A stretch of DNA of 64,000 nt from Capra hircus (GCF_001704415.2 NC_030823.1:69998458-70062457); one strand, 5' to 3'; shown: positions 41,586 through 53,666, numbered from the stretch's first letter. A program made the numbers and translations. Notes: generated from the letters alone by a model not told the origin.

Positions 41586-42550
41586 TCAAAACAGAGACTT
41601 AATAAATGGAATCATTCAAAGCATAACCTTTTAGAATTGGCTTTTCCCACTCAGTATACTTCCCTGAAGAGTCATCCAAGTTGTTGCGTTCACCAATAGT
41701 TCATTCTTTTCTATTGCTGAGTATTCTGCGGTATGAATGTACAGTTTGTTTACCTTTTCAAGCACTGAAAGACAGCTGGACTGTTTCCATTTTTTTTCCT
41801 TTGGCTGTCATGAATAAAGCAACTATGAACATTTGTGTATAGGTTTTCGTGTGAACAGAAGTCTTCATTTCTCTGGAATTAATGCCCAAGAGCGCAATTG
41901 CTGGGTCATAAGGCGATTTTATGTTCAGTTTTATTAAAAACAATAACAACAAACCTGCCAAGCTCTTTTCCAGTGCCACTATACCATTTCACATTCCTGC
42001 CAGCAATGTGAGGGAGCCAGTTTTCCTACATTCTCACCAGCATTTGATGTCACAATTATTTATTTCAGTAAACGTGTAGTGACATCTCATTGTGGTTTTA
42101 TTTTTCTTCAATGGCTAATGCTATGGGACTTTTTGGCCATGTGTTTATTTTCCATCTGTATATCTTCAGTGAAATGTCTGTATCTTTTGTCCATTTTCTA
42201 ACTGGACTTATTTTTTTTTTTTTACTATTGAGTTTTAAGGGTTCTTTATGTATTTTGGATACTGGTCCATTGATAGGTATATGCTTTGCAAACATTTTCT
42301 CCCAATAGCTTCTTTCATCCTTTTCACAGTCTTTGATTGAGCAGAAGCTCTTAATTTTAGTGAGGTCAGATTTATCACCTCCTCCTTGTATGGATCAAGC
42401 TTTCGGGGTCAATTCTTAGAACTCATTGCCTAGCCCTAGATCTCAAAGACTTTCTCCTCTGTTTTCTTTTCCTTAAAGTATTTTATACCTTTACATTTTA
42501 TAAATAAGTCCAGGATCCACTTGGAGTTAATGAAATATGTTTTTTAAGTT

Positions 42551-42612
42551 GGGGCTTCCCTGGTGGCTTAGACGGTAAAGAGTCTGCCTGCAATGCAGGA
42601 GACCGGGTTAAG
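42551..42612 (+). mobile_element. Bov-tA SINE, 3'-truncated (62 bp)
   Basis: Only the 5' tRNA-like end is present ('ggggcttccctggtggctta' to 'caggagaccgggtta'). Loss of the 3' side is unusual for target-primed insertion and suggests a later deletion. Confidence 0.85.
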
Positions 42613-43599
42613 TCAGACATTTAAAAAGTATACTTTATTATACAGATACAGACTTCAAAAATTTCTATATGTTGTTATTCTAACATCAAATAAACATACT
42701 ATTTAGTTTTTCTTCTTTTTATTCTTGAATTGAAACTGTAAATAATAATAGCTAATAATATTAAATATTGGTAATAATAAACTAATATAAATCATAAGTG
42801 ATCTTATAATTGGACTTCTTTAATATGCAAATTAAACTGATTGCTTGAAGGCACACCCCTAAAAAATTACCATCAGGTGTCTGAAATGAAACTTGGTCCT
42901 TGATTTTGGGTAGTCCAGTAGATTAGTGCCTGCTTTGGAGCCTGTTTGCCCATTGATCCCTCTGTCCTTAGTGTTCTTTGCCTGATACATAGCAGACACT
43001 CATCAGATGTTTGTAGAGTGAACTAATGCAGGGCATTTGGGAATACAGAGGTCCTCCATTGTACAGTGTTTTCTTGTTTGACAGAGAATAAGTATCTTTC
43101 TATAAAATGAGGCAGAAAGCAAATAACATTTTAATATTGACTTCCATTAGGACTTAACTGAGGACTTACAGAGACATTTTTCTGTATGGATATAGTTGAA
43201 AACTTGTGAAAAGGAGTGAGTTAAAATGGTAATTACCTGTTGTATGTCACAGGTACTATAATTCTGGGAGTATGGCTTCTTCCCAGAGTTAATGAAATAT
43301 GTTTTAATCCCAGTCAAGATAAACTGTTATCTCTTCCATGGTGAAGAAGAACAAATATAATCAGCTTCCCACAAGTGGCTGGTTCTTGTCCTTGAAAAAT
43401 GGTTCTGTACTGGGGGCCATGCAATCTGAAAATTGCCTGTGCCTCCACGATTGAGGGCTCACCTCATTTGCTTCCCTTTCCTGAGGGATCACAGTCCTGT
43501 CTTGCCTCTGATCCAATGTCTGGAAATAGTTGTTCCATATCTTTGATCCAGTTTTTCCATTGTTTATAGAGAGATAGTTAAGTCCCATTTTTCATGGAT
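42613..43599. other. Unassigned AT-rich sequence with an L2/MIR-like end
   Basis: 42955-43030 resembles a sense L2/MIR 3' end ('gcctgatacatagcagacac'). 43380-43590 looks like an old interspersed repeat that I cannot name. No gene is seen. Confidence 0.4.
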
Positions 43600-43716
43600 G
43601 AAGGCAAACCTGAATCTGTTTTTGAAGATCAGGCCAACAGGATTTGATTATGAGTTGGATGCAGGTTGTGAGAAAAAGAGGACGTCAAGGATGACTTCAA
43701 GTTTCTGGCCTGAGGA

Positions 43717-43962
43717 CTTTCCTGGTGGTCCAGAGGTTAAGAATCTGCCTTCTAATGCGATGGACATGGGTTCTGACCCTGGTCAGGGAACTAAGATCCC
43801 ACATGGAGCAGGACAACTAAGCCCACACGCCACACCTAGGGAGTCCACATGCTGCAGCTGCTGAGCCCGAGTGCTCTAGCACCTGTGCTCCTCAGCTAAG
43901 AAAGCCCGTGGACCCCAACAAAGACCCAGCACAGACAAAATAAAGAAATGAATGAAGCTTTT
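43717..43962 (+). mobile_element. CHR-type SINE, long form (sense)
   Basis: From 'gactttcctggtggtccaga' to 'cacagacaaaataaagaaat', in the L2. Confidence 0.87.
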
Positions 43963-44681
43963 AGTTTGAAACCGGAAGAGTGATATTGCCATTACCTGAG
44001 TTGAAATCAGATTTAGCCGGGGAGGCGAGGACGTAGAGTTAGGAGTTAAGCTTTGTGTTAAACGTGAGATGCTTGTTAGACATCCAAGTGGGGATGTCAA
44101 CTTTTCATTTGGATGCACTGGTCATGTGATCAGGCTGGAAGTCAGGCTAGAGGTGTAAAGTTGGGGATCATCTCTGTACGGATAGTGTTAATACTCAAAG
44201 CTGTGGGTCTGGGTGAGATCACTAAGGAAGGATGGACAGAGCAGGTGGAAGTTCAGGACTGGGCCCTGGGGCTCTCTGATAGGAAATATTTGGGGAGATG
44301 AAGAAGAGCCCACGTTGTCTGTGCCAACCCTCCTCCTTTCCCCACAATTCTCTTTCGCTCTCAAGGCCATGCCCCATCCTGTCTGCTATCAGCATATTCT
44401 TGCTGCCTTTCTGGCACTGACTTTTGCTGACTTACTTGTCCTGCAGCCATCCAACTTTGGGCCTGACAAATCAGGTCCAGGACTCACCTCAGGCCCTGCA
44501 GACCTCTCCAGTCCATCCATGTCCTCAAAGGCCTCTGAGGTCAGTTAAGATCCATCTAGCTCTATTAGGACTGGCTCCCCTGCTGAAGTCTAATGTGGGA
44601 ATAAGGCCAATGCCCCCTGGCTCCCAGTGTGAGCAATGCCTTGCCCAGAACCTCTTTTCATCTGAGGTGGTAACTTCCAGA

Positions 44682-44682
44682 T

Positions 44683-44715
<33 letters not shown>

Positions 44716-44725
44716 GACACACACT
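44682..44725. repeat. (CA)n microsatellite
   Basis: An uninterrupted run of about 13 CA units, with imperfect units at both ends. Confidence 0.95.
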
Positions 44726-45002
44726 TGACCAAGCTGGGTTTTTTCCTTCCTAAGAGTCTGTCCTTCTCAGTACTGTTCTGTGGGCTACCTAGGTAGCTTC
44801 TTCCATGCTACTGATCTCAAAAATGAAGTGTACATTTTCCCCAAATTCCCAGTCCACATAGCAGTTTCTTACTGACTGGATAGTAGTCATTAATATTAGC
44901 ATCTCTCATCTAATCACATGCAAGAAGAGTCGTATAAGGGTGATTGTCACAGTGGTACTTATGGAGGCAGAAGTATTAGAAAGGACCTACGTGACCAACA
45001 AC

Positions 45003-45240
45003 AGGCTTCCCAGGAGGTGTTGGTGGAAAAGAACCTGCCTGCCAATGCAGGAGGCATGGGAGACGCAGGGTTCAATTGACCCTGGGTTCGCTCCCTGGAT
45101 CAGGAAGATCCCTTGGAGTAGGAAATGGCAACCCACTCCAGTATTCTTGCCTGGAGACTCCCACGGACAGGAAAGCCTGGCAGACTACAGTCCATAGGGA
45201 CGCAAAGAGTCGGACACGACTGAAGTGACTTAGCACGCAC
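45003..45240 (+). mobile_element. Bov-tA SINE with a small internal duplication
   Basis: Sense copy. The B-box region is repeated ('gcagggttcaattgaccctg' then 'ggttcgctccctggatcagg'), making it longer than usual. Confidence 0.88.
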
Positions 45241-45854
45241 ACACATGACTAACAGTAGGAGTTTGAGTAAATAAGTTAGAGTACATGCATAATATGCCCC
45301 CACTAAAATAATTTTGCAGATATGGGAAGATGTTTATGATAAAAAGCTGATTTTAACATTTTCACAAGGCAGTTCAGTGTAGTGTGCAAAAGCACTTTTA
45401 CAATAAGAGACTTGAAGAGAACTTTATGCCTTGAACTCTAACCATGAATGGCTAGGTAGAGAAGGATAAGTTTGTAAAGGAGACTGAGCAAGGCGGGTAA
45501 AGACAGAGAAATCAAACAAGGAGACTGTTGTGTCGTGGAGGATAAGGGAAGGTTTTTTTTTTAAGAGAGAGAATGGTCATGTACAACCACTCAACAGAGT
45601 CCAATGCTGAAGAGGCAAGATGAGGACTGAAAAAATGGCCACTGTATTAATCATGAATATCCCCGATGACCATTGAAAAAGCTGCTTCAGGAGAGTAATA
45701 ACAGTGCAAGTCAGACTGGAGTGTACTGAACGTTAAACGGAGGAATTAGATTGTGAACAGGAATAGAGAAAGAAGGCCGCAGACCGAAAAGCATGTATGT
45801 TAATCTCTTTTTTAATGAGAGAGATGTGAGTTTGTTTAAATAACCACCAGAAGC

Positions 45855-46040
45855 GGACTTCCCTGGTAGTCCAGTGGCTAAGACTCCTAGCTCTCAGTGC
45901 AGGGGCCCGTGCTCAATCGCTGATCAGGGAACCAGATCCCACATGCCACAGCTAAGAGTTTGTACGTCTCAGCTAAAATATCCTACATGCTGCAAGTAAG
46001 ACCTGGGACAGCTAAGTAAATACATTAAAAAAAAAAAAAA
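45855..46040 (+). mobile_element. CHR-type SINE (sense) with poly-A tail
   Basis: From 'gcggacttccctggtagtcc' to a run of 14 A at 46027-46040. Confidence 0.87.
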
Positions 46041-46251
46041 GTATGAGACAGACTGAGTACAGAGGAAGAGACTAAATATACAACAGAAAGATTGGCTAAA
46101 TTACAGTTAAGATTCACTGTAGGAAGGTGGAGAATGGGATATAATACACAAGTGGTGGGATGGCTCTTGGTTAGAGAGTAGACGGGAAAACTCTTTCAGC
46201 ATAATGGGGAGCAAGAAGGAAGGGAAGTCTAGGTAGGCTGAAACATTTGGT

Positions 46252-46460
46252 GGGCTTCCCTGGTGGCTCAGATGGTAAAGAATTCGCCTGCAATGCAGGA
46301 GATGCCAGTTTGATTCCTGAGTCGGGAAGATCCCCTAGAGAAGGGAATGGCTCCCCACTCCAGTATTCTTGCCTGGAGAATTCCATGGACAGAGGAGCCT
46401 GGCAGACTATAGTCCGTGGGGTTGCAGAGTTAGACATGCCAGAGCGATTAACAATTTCAA
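46252..46460 (+). mobile_element. Bov-tA SINE
   Basis: Sense copy from 'gggcttccctggtggctcag' to 'catgccagagcgattaaca'. Confidence 0.91.
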
Positions 46461-46679
46461 CACAAAAGAGGAGGAACTGGAAGATGATGACTTCTGAGGA
46501 AAGGGAGGGTGGAGGTGAGGGCCCTCAGGGGAGTGGAGAAGGTTTGGAACGGTGTTGTAGGAATGTTGATAGGAACAGTGTTGACAGAATGTACCAGAAA
46601 TCCGGTAAAATTGTCAACCAATTTTGGTGCATGTAGGGTTGATGATCCTCCTAAGTTACAGTGGAACCTATCTGACTGG

Positions 46680-46893
46680 GGGCTTCCAAGTTAGCATAGT
46701 AGTAAAGAACCTGCCTGTCAATGCAGGAGACTCAAGATAGATGCGGGTTTGATCTCTGGGTCGGGAAGATCCCTGGAAGAGGGCATGGCAACCGACTCCA
46801 GTATTCTTGCTTGGAGAATCCCCATGGACAGAGGAGCCTTGCCAGCTACCATCCACGGGGTCACAGAGGCGGACACGAGCACGAGCCATCTGC
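46680..46893 (+). mobile_element. Bov-tA SINE
   Basis: Sense copy from 'ggggcttccaagttagcata' to 'gcggacacgagcacgagcc'. Confidence 0.88.
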
Positions 46894-48332
46894 CTGATGG
46901 TAAGACTTTCCTCAGTGGTGTTTGGGGTCTTGAGTGCAGACAAGAAGGAGGCAGAGAGATCAGTTCTTCAGGGGTTGGACTTAGCCATCGAGGAGAGGTG
47001 AGAATCTTTCCCCTCCCCTGTTTGCAGGCCTGGGGGACGGGAATAACTAGCTCCCAGCTCTCTGTGGAAGCACAGCTCGGGGGAGGGGTCCTCTGTCTCC
47101 ACAGAGTGAGCTTCCCTGCAGTTCACCTCCCAAACTTCCTGCCCCTGGGACAGCCTGACTGATTGCCCGCGTGGAGCTCAGCCTCCCTGCACTGTCTCAG
47201 CAGGCTTGTTGGGAACTATCCCTTTCAGCTTTCAGAAAGTGCTGTTCTTTGATCCGTACTGTGCTTGTGAGTGCACGGGAGGGACAGGGTTTGACCCCTG
47301 AGGAAGGTTACTGTGCAATTCTAGTGAGGACTACACAGCTCTCTTTAATGCTTCAATTAACTCAACAGTCTGGTGCCCACACTGCCTTCAAGGAAGCAAC
47401 GGCTTCCTCTGGCCCTTGGCTTCTGTAGAGAGTGATACAGAGTGGAGATGCTTCTGTCCCTCCACTCTGGGTGTTTTACCTGTGGAGGAGACACAGGGCA
47501 GCCAGGTTATAATCTGTGCATGTGTGACAGTCCTAACCTGCTCACTGGGCCAGAGTGGTGGACTTAGGTTGCAGCTTGCACCCAGGCCTCAGGGGTGGCG
47601 TCTACTGTTTGGAGTATGGAGGAGAGCAGGTGAACACAGGGCCGAGTCACTGACATACCTGCTGAAGCGTGAACAGTGTTCCCTAAGCTGGCCAGACTTG
47701 GGAAGAGAGCAACCCCACTCCCACCTAGACATACACACTCCAGCCAGGGAAAGGCCACACATGTCTCCTGTGTCCTAGCTCCCTCTGGGCAGGGGAGTGC
47801 CATTTAATTGATTACCCTCGGCCTGCTGATGAGTCCTAGGTCCCTTGCCATCTCTGAGCCTGTTACTTCCCTTACAACTAAACAAGATGATCGCTAGGTT
47901 CCTTCGGTTCCAGCTACAAACCTGACTGACCAGCAATGACATCAGAGTTTTCTTGTCTTATGGTCACTGGATCCCAAGGTCTTAACATCTATTGGATAAT
48001 TACACACAGAGTTTCAGCACTGCTCACAAGGCTGGTGGGGGTAGGAGGAGAGGATACTTTAGGATGGCCCTGCCCTGAAGAAAGGGTTGAGACTAGCTTT
48101 GATTCCACTTTTTAGGCCTCGGTTTCTTCAACTCTTAAATGAGACTTGGAAGCCTCGGAGGTCTTTCAGATGTAGTTTTCTGAATTGCTATACCTAAGGT
48201 TTACCCTCAGGGAATTTTGAGCCCAGTGGATAAGGACTTGCCAAACTATTTGCTTGGCATGTGTGCAGTGCTATGGTGGAACACGATCTCTATCTTCAAG
48301 GAGCTCACAATGTATTTTTAAAAAATAACCCA
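46894..48332. other. Unassigned repeat-poor stretch, no gene seen
   Basis: About 1.4 kb. Frames at 46749-47162 and 47416-47778 (plus) have no recognisable domain; the first starts inside a SINE. 48080-48190 may be a MIR and 48255-48310 resembles a reversed L2 3' end. Confidence 0.4.
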
Positions 48333-48590
48333 GGGACTTTCCTGGTGGTCCAGTGGTTAAGAATCTACCTTTCAGTGCAGGGGACATGGGTTCGATCCTT
48401 GGTCTTGGTCCAAGATCCCACATGTCTCAGAGCAGCTAAGCCCACGCTCCATAACTACTCAGCCCTCACGCTCTGGAGCCTGGGAGCCACAACTGGAGTC
48501 CATGAAATGCAATGAAAGATCTTGCATGATGCAACACAGCCAAATAAATGGACAAATATAAATAAATACATCTTTAAAAATAAAAAAACA
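48333..48590 (+). mobile_element. CHR-type SINE, long form (sense)
   Basis: From 'gggactttcctggtggtcca' to an (AAATA)n-type tail. Confidence 0.87.
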
Positions 48591-48769
48591 GTAACCCACA
48601 TACATAGGGCAATATGTCATAAGATGCAGTACCATCGTGGTCTAATGAGTAACAGAGACACCCCAGAATGACTCTCAGCACGCTGGAGGCTGGAGGAGTC
48701 ACACATACAGCTTGCTTCCCCTTGGCGTCCTGCTACTTCGGCTCTTAGAAGGAGCTGTGTAGGGGTCAG

Positions 48770-48910
48770 ACTGAAAAGTTTAGTTCTGGCTTCAGCACTT
48801 GCAAACACTGGGGAAGCTACTCGAGCTCTCTAAGCTTCAGTTTCCTGATCATTAAGATGGAGATAATAAAAGCACCTCCTTGCCATGTTATTGCAAAGAT
48901 TAACTAAGCC
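48770..48910 (+). mobile_element. MIR SINE (sense)
   Basis: The order 'ttctggcttcagcactt', 'taagcttcagtttcctgatc' and 'aagatggagataataaaagc' fits a MIR core. 48591-48769 upstream is unassigned. Confidence 0.65.
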
Positions 48911-48921
48911 CTCAGCAAACT

Positions 48922-49122
48922 TGGGCTTCCCTGGTGGCTCAGTGGGTAAAGCATCTGCCAGTCATGTGGGAGACCTGGGTTCAATCCCTGGGGTGGAAAG
49001 TTCCCCTGCAGAAGGAAACGGCAACCCACTCCAGTATTCTTGCCTGGAAAATTCCATGGACAGAGGAGCCTGGTAAGCTACAGTCCATGGGATTGCTCAC
49101 ACATGGCTGAGCCACTTCACTT
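48922..49122 (+). mobile_element. Bov-tA SINE
   Basis: Sense copy. tcagcaaact (48912-48921) and tcaacaaact (49123-49132) form a 10-bp duplication with one mismatch. Confidence 0.92.
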
Positions 49123-49239
49123 CTCAACAAACTGGGCGTGGGGAAACCTACCTCAACGTAATAAAGGCCATAGATGACAAGCTCACAGCTAATATTACAC
49201 TTAATGGTGAAAAGCTGCAAGCTTTCCCCTTAAGATCAG

Positions 49240-49822
49240 AAACAAAACGGATGCCCACTCCCACTACCTTTATTTAACATAGTACTGGAAGGCCGAGCCA
49301 GAAGAATCAGGCAAAACAAAGAAATAAAAAACCTCCAAATCAAAAAGGAAGAAGCAAAATTGTCCCTCTATGTAGATGACAGGCTATTATGTGTAGACAA
49401 CCCTAAAAAGGCCACCAAACATTGTTAATACTAATAATCAAATTCAGTAAAGTTGTAGGACCCAAAATCAAGGTACAAAAGTCAGTTGCCTTTCTATACA
49501 CTAATATGAACTATCAGAAAGAGATATTAAGGAAACAATCTCATGTATAATTGCATCAAGAGAATAAAGTACCTAGGAAAAAATTTAACTAAGGAGGTGA
49601 AAGATCTGTACACTGAAAATTATAACACATTCAAGAAAGAAACTAAAGAAGACATAAATAAATGGAAAAATATTCTGTGCTCATGGACTGGAAGAATTAA
49701 TATTATTAAAATATCTATACAATCCAATGCAAACTACAGATTCAATGCAATCCCTATCAAAATTCCAATGGCAGTTTTCACAGGACTAGAACAAACAATT
49801 CTAATGTTTGTAAAATTCTAGA
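49240..49822 (+). pseudogene. L1 ORF2 reverse transcriptase fragment with YVDD motif
   Basis: Sense L1 ORF2 text. 'tatgtagatgac' at 49369-49380 translates to YVDD in place of the usual L1 FADD box. A downstream frame (49543-49821) reads IKYLGKNLTKEVKDLYTENY and INIIKISIQSNANYRFNAIP, both L1 ORF2 landmarks. Stops and frame shifts separate the pieces. Confidence 0.82.
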
Positions 49823-50414
49823 ATTCTAAAATTCCAAATAGCCAAAGCTATCTTGAGAAAGAACAAAGCTGGAAGTATCATGCACCCTGACTTCAAATTA
49901 TATTATGATGCTATAGTAATCAAAACGGTACAATATTGGTATAAAACTGGAAACAAAGATCACTGAGACAGAATAGCCCAGAAGTAAACCCATGTAAATA
50001 TGGCTAATTAATTTTTGACAAAGAAACCAAGAATATATAATGGGGAAATGATAGTCTCAATAAATGATGTTGGGAAAACTTGGCAGCCACTTGCAGAAGA
50101 ATGAAACTCCTATCTTACGCCATACACAAAAATCGACTCAAAATGGATTACGGACTTAAATGTAAGACTTGAAACCATAACACTCCTAGATGAAACATAA
50201 AGGGTAAGCCCCTTGACATCACTCTTGGCAATGATTTTTTGGATATAACACCAAAGTAAAGGCAACAAAAGCAAAACAAACCAGTGGGACTACATGATTA
50301 TATCAAACTAAAAAATATCTGCATAGCAAAGGAAATCATCAACAAAATGAAAGGCAACCTGTGAGACAGGAGGAAATATCTGCAATTCATACGTCTGTTA
50401 AGGGGTAAATATCC

Positions 50415-51205
50415 TGCAGAGTTCCTCCTGGAACCAGTTCCAATGTGTGTGGCAGGCTTCTCCTCACCAACAAGCAATGTGTCCAAAAATGCAACTCAAT
50501 TCTGACACTACCTACCTGTAGATAGAATCAGAAACCACAAGTAAAGAGCTCAGTCCCACGAGGGAGCCGTTCTCGACCTCAGTTGTCATTTGTTCTTCTG
50601 ACCTACTGGCTAAACTAAGAAGTTCCCACTACTGCCTCCTGGGTTTGATTAATTTGCTAGAATGGCTCACAGAACTCAGGAAAACCTGTTTACTCACTAG
50701 ATTACCAATTTATTATGAAGGGGCAATAAAGATTATGAATCAATAGCCAAATGCAGAGATACATAGGGCAAGGTCCTGAACAAAGGTGCTTCTGTCCTCA
50801 CGGAATGTGGCGCCTGACATGGTGGCACATGGAAGCATTCTGGTTCCCCAAAGTGGAAGCTCTCCAAAAAGGACCAAAAAGCCATCCTCAGAGACATGAT
50901 CGACTCAATCATTGGCCAAAGGTGTTTGATTGAACCTCAAACAGCTCTCTCCTTTCTGGAAATCAGGGCATGGAGCAGAAGGGTCCTATAGTCATAGGGT
51001 TGGTTTACCTGGCCACCAGTCCCCACCCTTAGGTGCTTCTGAAAGTTATCTCTTTCACATAACAAAAAGCACCTTTATCACTCTCAACACTTAGGAAATC
51101 CCAAGGGTTTTGAGAGTTGTGAGCCAGGAACTGTACATGAAGACAAAATATATATGAGAAATATATCTTGGGCTTCTGAATAAGCTTATACATCATGATA
51201 TCACA
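50415..51205 (-). mobile_element. Solo LTR (antisense) in the L1
   Basis: A 791-bp block from TG (50415) to CA (51205) interrupts the L1 text, which resumes 'atccagaataaataaag'. ATCC occurs on both sides (50411-50414 and 51206-51209), a 4-bp duplication as in class I ERV elements. The reverse strand carries AATAAA near 50710. It resembles a known old mammalian LTR that I cannot name with confidence. No retroviral genes are attached. Confidence 0.65.
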
Positions 51206-51252
51206 ATCCAGAATAAATAAAGAGCTCACAAAACACAGTAGCAAAAAACCAA

Positions 51253-51537
51253 ACAGGGACTCTCCTGGTGGTCCAGTGGTTGACAACCCACCTGCCAATG
51301 CAGGGGACATGGGTTCAATCCCTGGTCTGGGAAGATCCCACACGCCATGAGGGAACAAAGCCCGTGTGCCACAACTACTGAGCCCACCCGCCTAGAGCCC
51401 ATAGTCTGCAACAAGAGAAGCCAGCACAATGAGAAGCCCATGTACCTCAGTGAAGAGCAGTCCCCACTCGCCGCAACTAGAGAAAACCCAAGCACAGCAA
51501 CGAAAATCCAGCACAGCCAAAAAAAAAGAAAAAAAAT
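51253..51537 (+). mobile_element. CHR-type SINE, long form (sense)
   Basis: From 'agggactctcctggtggtcc' through 'caacaagagaagccagcac' to an A-rich tail. Confidence 0.88.
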
Positions 51538-52371
51538 CAATGCACCACAGTAATAGAATGAGTGAAAAAATAATATTAATAACACACCATCATCTCAATT
51601 GATGCCAACCCACCCCCAAACAATCCAATCAAAAGGTGGGCAGAGGAACTGAATAGACAATTTTTCCAAAGAAGACATACAGATGGCCAACAGGGACCTG
51701 TTAATAAAAACATGCTCTGTATCACTAATTATCAGGGAAATGCAAATCAAAACCACAAGATGATATCACCTCATACCAATACTGTTGAATGGCTATCATC
51801 AAAAAGACAAGATGGCAAGTTTGGGGAGAATATAGAGAAAAGGGAACCTCTGTACACTCTTAGTGGGAATGCAGATTGGTGCAGCCAGTACGGAAAACAA
51901 CATAGGGGTTCCTCAAAAATTTTAAAATACAACTACTACAGGATCCAGCAATCCCATTTCAGAGTATATCCAAAGGAAATGAAAACAGGTTCTTGAAGAG
52001 ATACTTGCATGCATTACTCACAATGGCTAAGATATGGAAACAAGCTAAGTGTCCATCTACAGAGGAATGGATAAAGAAGGGGACACACATATACAACGGA
52101 ATATTATTGAGCCACGAGAAAGAAGGAAATCCTGTCATTTGCAACAACATGGATGGACTTTGAGGGCATTAGGCTAAGTGAAATAAGCCAGACAGAGTAA
52201 AACAAATACTGTGTGTTACCATTTACATATGGACTCTTAAAAACAAAATGAGATGTAGAGAAATTGAGTAGAAAAGTGGTTGCCAGGGTCTGAAGAGTGA
52301 GAGAATAAGGAGAGATTGATAAAGGGGCATGAAGTTTCAACTATAAGATTAATAAGGTCTTAGGATCTAAT

Positions 52372-53479
52372 GTGGGCTTCCCTGATAGCTCAGCTGGTAA
52401 AGAATCCCTGGTTCAATTGCTGGGTCAGGAAGATCCCCTGGAGAAGGGATAGGCTACCCACTCCAGTATTCTTGGGCTTCCCTGGTGGCTCAGAAGGTAA
52501 AGAATCTGCCCGCAACATAGTAGACCTGAGTGCGATCCCTGGATTGGAAAGAGCCCCTCTAGGAGGGCATGGCAACCCACTATAGTAATCTTGCCTGGAG
52601 AATCCCATGGACAGAGGAGCCTTTTGGGCTACAGTCCATGCAGTCGCAGTAACCTCAGATTTGCAGATAACACCACCCTTATGGCAGAAAGTGAAGAAGA
52701 ACTAAAGAGCCCCTTGATGAAAGTGAAAGAGGAGAATGAAAAAGTTGGCTTAAAGCTCAACATTTAGAAAACGAAGGTCACGGTATCTGGCCCCATCACT
52801 TCATGGCAAATAGATGGGGAAACAGTGGTTGACTCTTATTTTTTTCGGCTCCAAAATCACTGCAGATGGTGATTGCAGCCATGAAATTAAAAGACGCTTA
52901 CTCCTTGGAAGGAAAGTTATGACCAACCTAGACAGCATATTCAAAAGCAGAGACATTACTTTGCCAACAAAGGTCTGTCTAGTCAAGGCTATGGTTTTTC
53001 CAGTGGTCATGTATGGATATGAGAGTTGGACTATAAAGAAAGCTGAGCGCCAAAAAATTGATGCTTTTGACCTGTGGTGTTGGAGAAGACTCTTGAGAGT
53101 CCCTTGGACTGCAAGGAGATCCAACCAGTCCATTCTGAAGGAGATCAGCCCTGGGTGTTCTTTGGAAGGAATGATGCTAAAGCTGAAACTCCAGTACTTT
53201 GGCCACCTGATGCGAAGAGCTGACTCATTTGAAAAGACCCTGATGTTGGGAAAGATTGAGGGCAGAAGAAGGGGACAACAGAGGATGAAATGGTTGGATG
53301 GCATCACCGACTCAATGGACATGGGTTTGGATGGACTCTGGGAGTTGGTGATGGACAGGGAGGCCTGGTGTGCTGCAGTTCATGGGGTCGCAAAGCATTG
53401 GACATGAATGAGTGACTGAACTGAACTGAACCATGCAGTTGCAAAGAGCTGGACATGACAGAGAGACTAAGCACAGCAC
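52372..53479 (+). mobile_element. Dimeric Bov-tA (ART2A-like) carrying a BovB
   Basis: A partial Bov-tA (52372-52475) stops at 'ctccagtattctt' and a complete Bov-tA follows at once. Its 3' end is at 53431-53479, after the BovB. The compound is flanked by the 10-bp duplication aggatctaat at 52362-52371 and 53480-53489. The dimer junction is at the same SINE position as in 13044-13346. Confidence 0.87.
52649..53430 (+). mobile_element. BovB LINE 3' fragment (sense) inside the Bov-tA
   Basis: A 782-bp insertion beginning at 'gtaacctcagatttgcagat' (the YADD region, here reading FADN). It is flanked by ccatgcagtcgca (52636-52648) and ccatgcagttgca (53431-53443), a 13-bp duplication with one change. 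The frame has a TAG at 52764-52766 where other copies have a Gln codon, and a frame shift near 52830. Confidence 0.92.
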
Positions 53480-53635
53480 AGGATCTAATATAAAACATGA
53501 TCCTTGTAGTTGATAATACTGTATTGTAAAACAAATTTGCTAAGAGAATATAACTTAAATGTTACATTAAAAAACTGATATATGTGAGGTGATGAGTTAC
53601 TTAGCTAGAATGAGGGGGCAATCATTTCACAGTGT

Positions 53636-53666
53636 GTACGTGTGTGTATATATATACACATATAAA
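53636..53666. repeat. (TG)/(TA) low-complexity tract in the L1 3' UTR
   Basis: Alternating purine/pyrimidine run of tg, ta and ca units. Confidence 0.85.

Larger units (their letters stand above)
40760..42550 (-). mobile_element. L1M-type LINE (antisense), split by two SINEs
   Basis: Reversed L1 3' UTR and ORF2 3' text in good order: 'tttgataattatacatgcat', 'atctgttctccatgtttcat', 'gaatcattcaaagcataacc', 'gcaattgctgggtcataagg', 'gacatctcattgtggtttta' and 'ggatccacttggagttaatg'. Bov-tA (40918-41122) and CHR (41388-41585) insertions split it. No coding frame survives. Confidence 0.85.
43600..46660 (-). mobile_element. L2 LINE, long antisense fossil split by SINEs
   Basis: L2 body text runs in order at 43600-43716 ('caaggatgacttcaagtttc'), 43963-44310 ('gttagacatccaagtgggga', 'gggtctgggtgagatcac'), 45400-45854, 46041-46251 and 46461-46660. 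44311-45000 is not assigned. At 45591-45618 the minus strand reads LASSALDSV, a decayed form of the L2 reverse transcriptase box usually written LDLSAAFDTVDH. Inserted SINEs are at 43717, 45003, 45855 and 46252. Confidence 0.65.

Noticed and set aside
46749..47162. 137-codon plus-strand frame
   Set aside because: Its first third is Bov-tA SINE sequence; the rest has no recognised domain.
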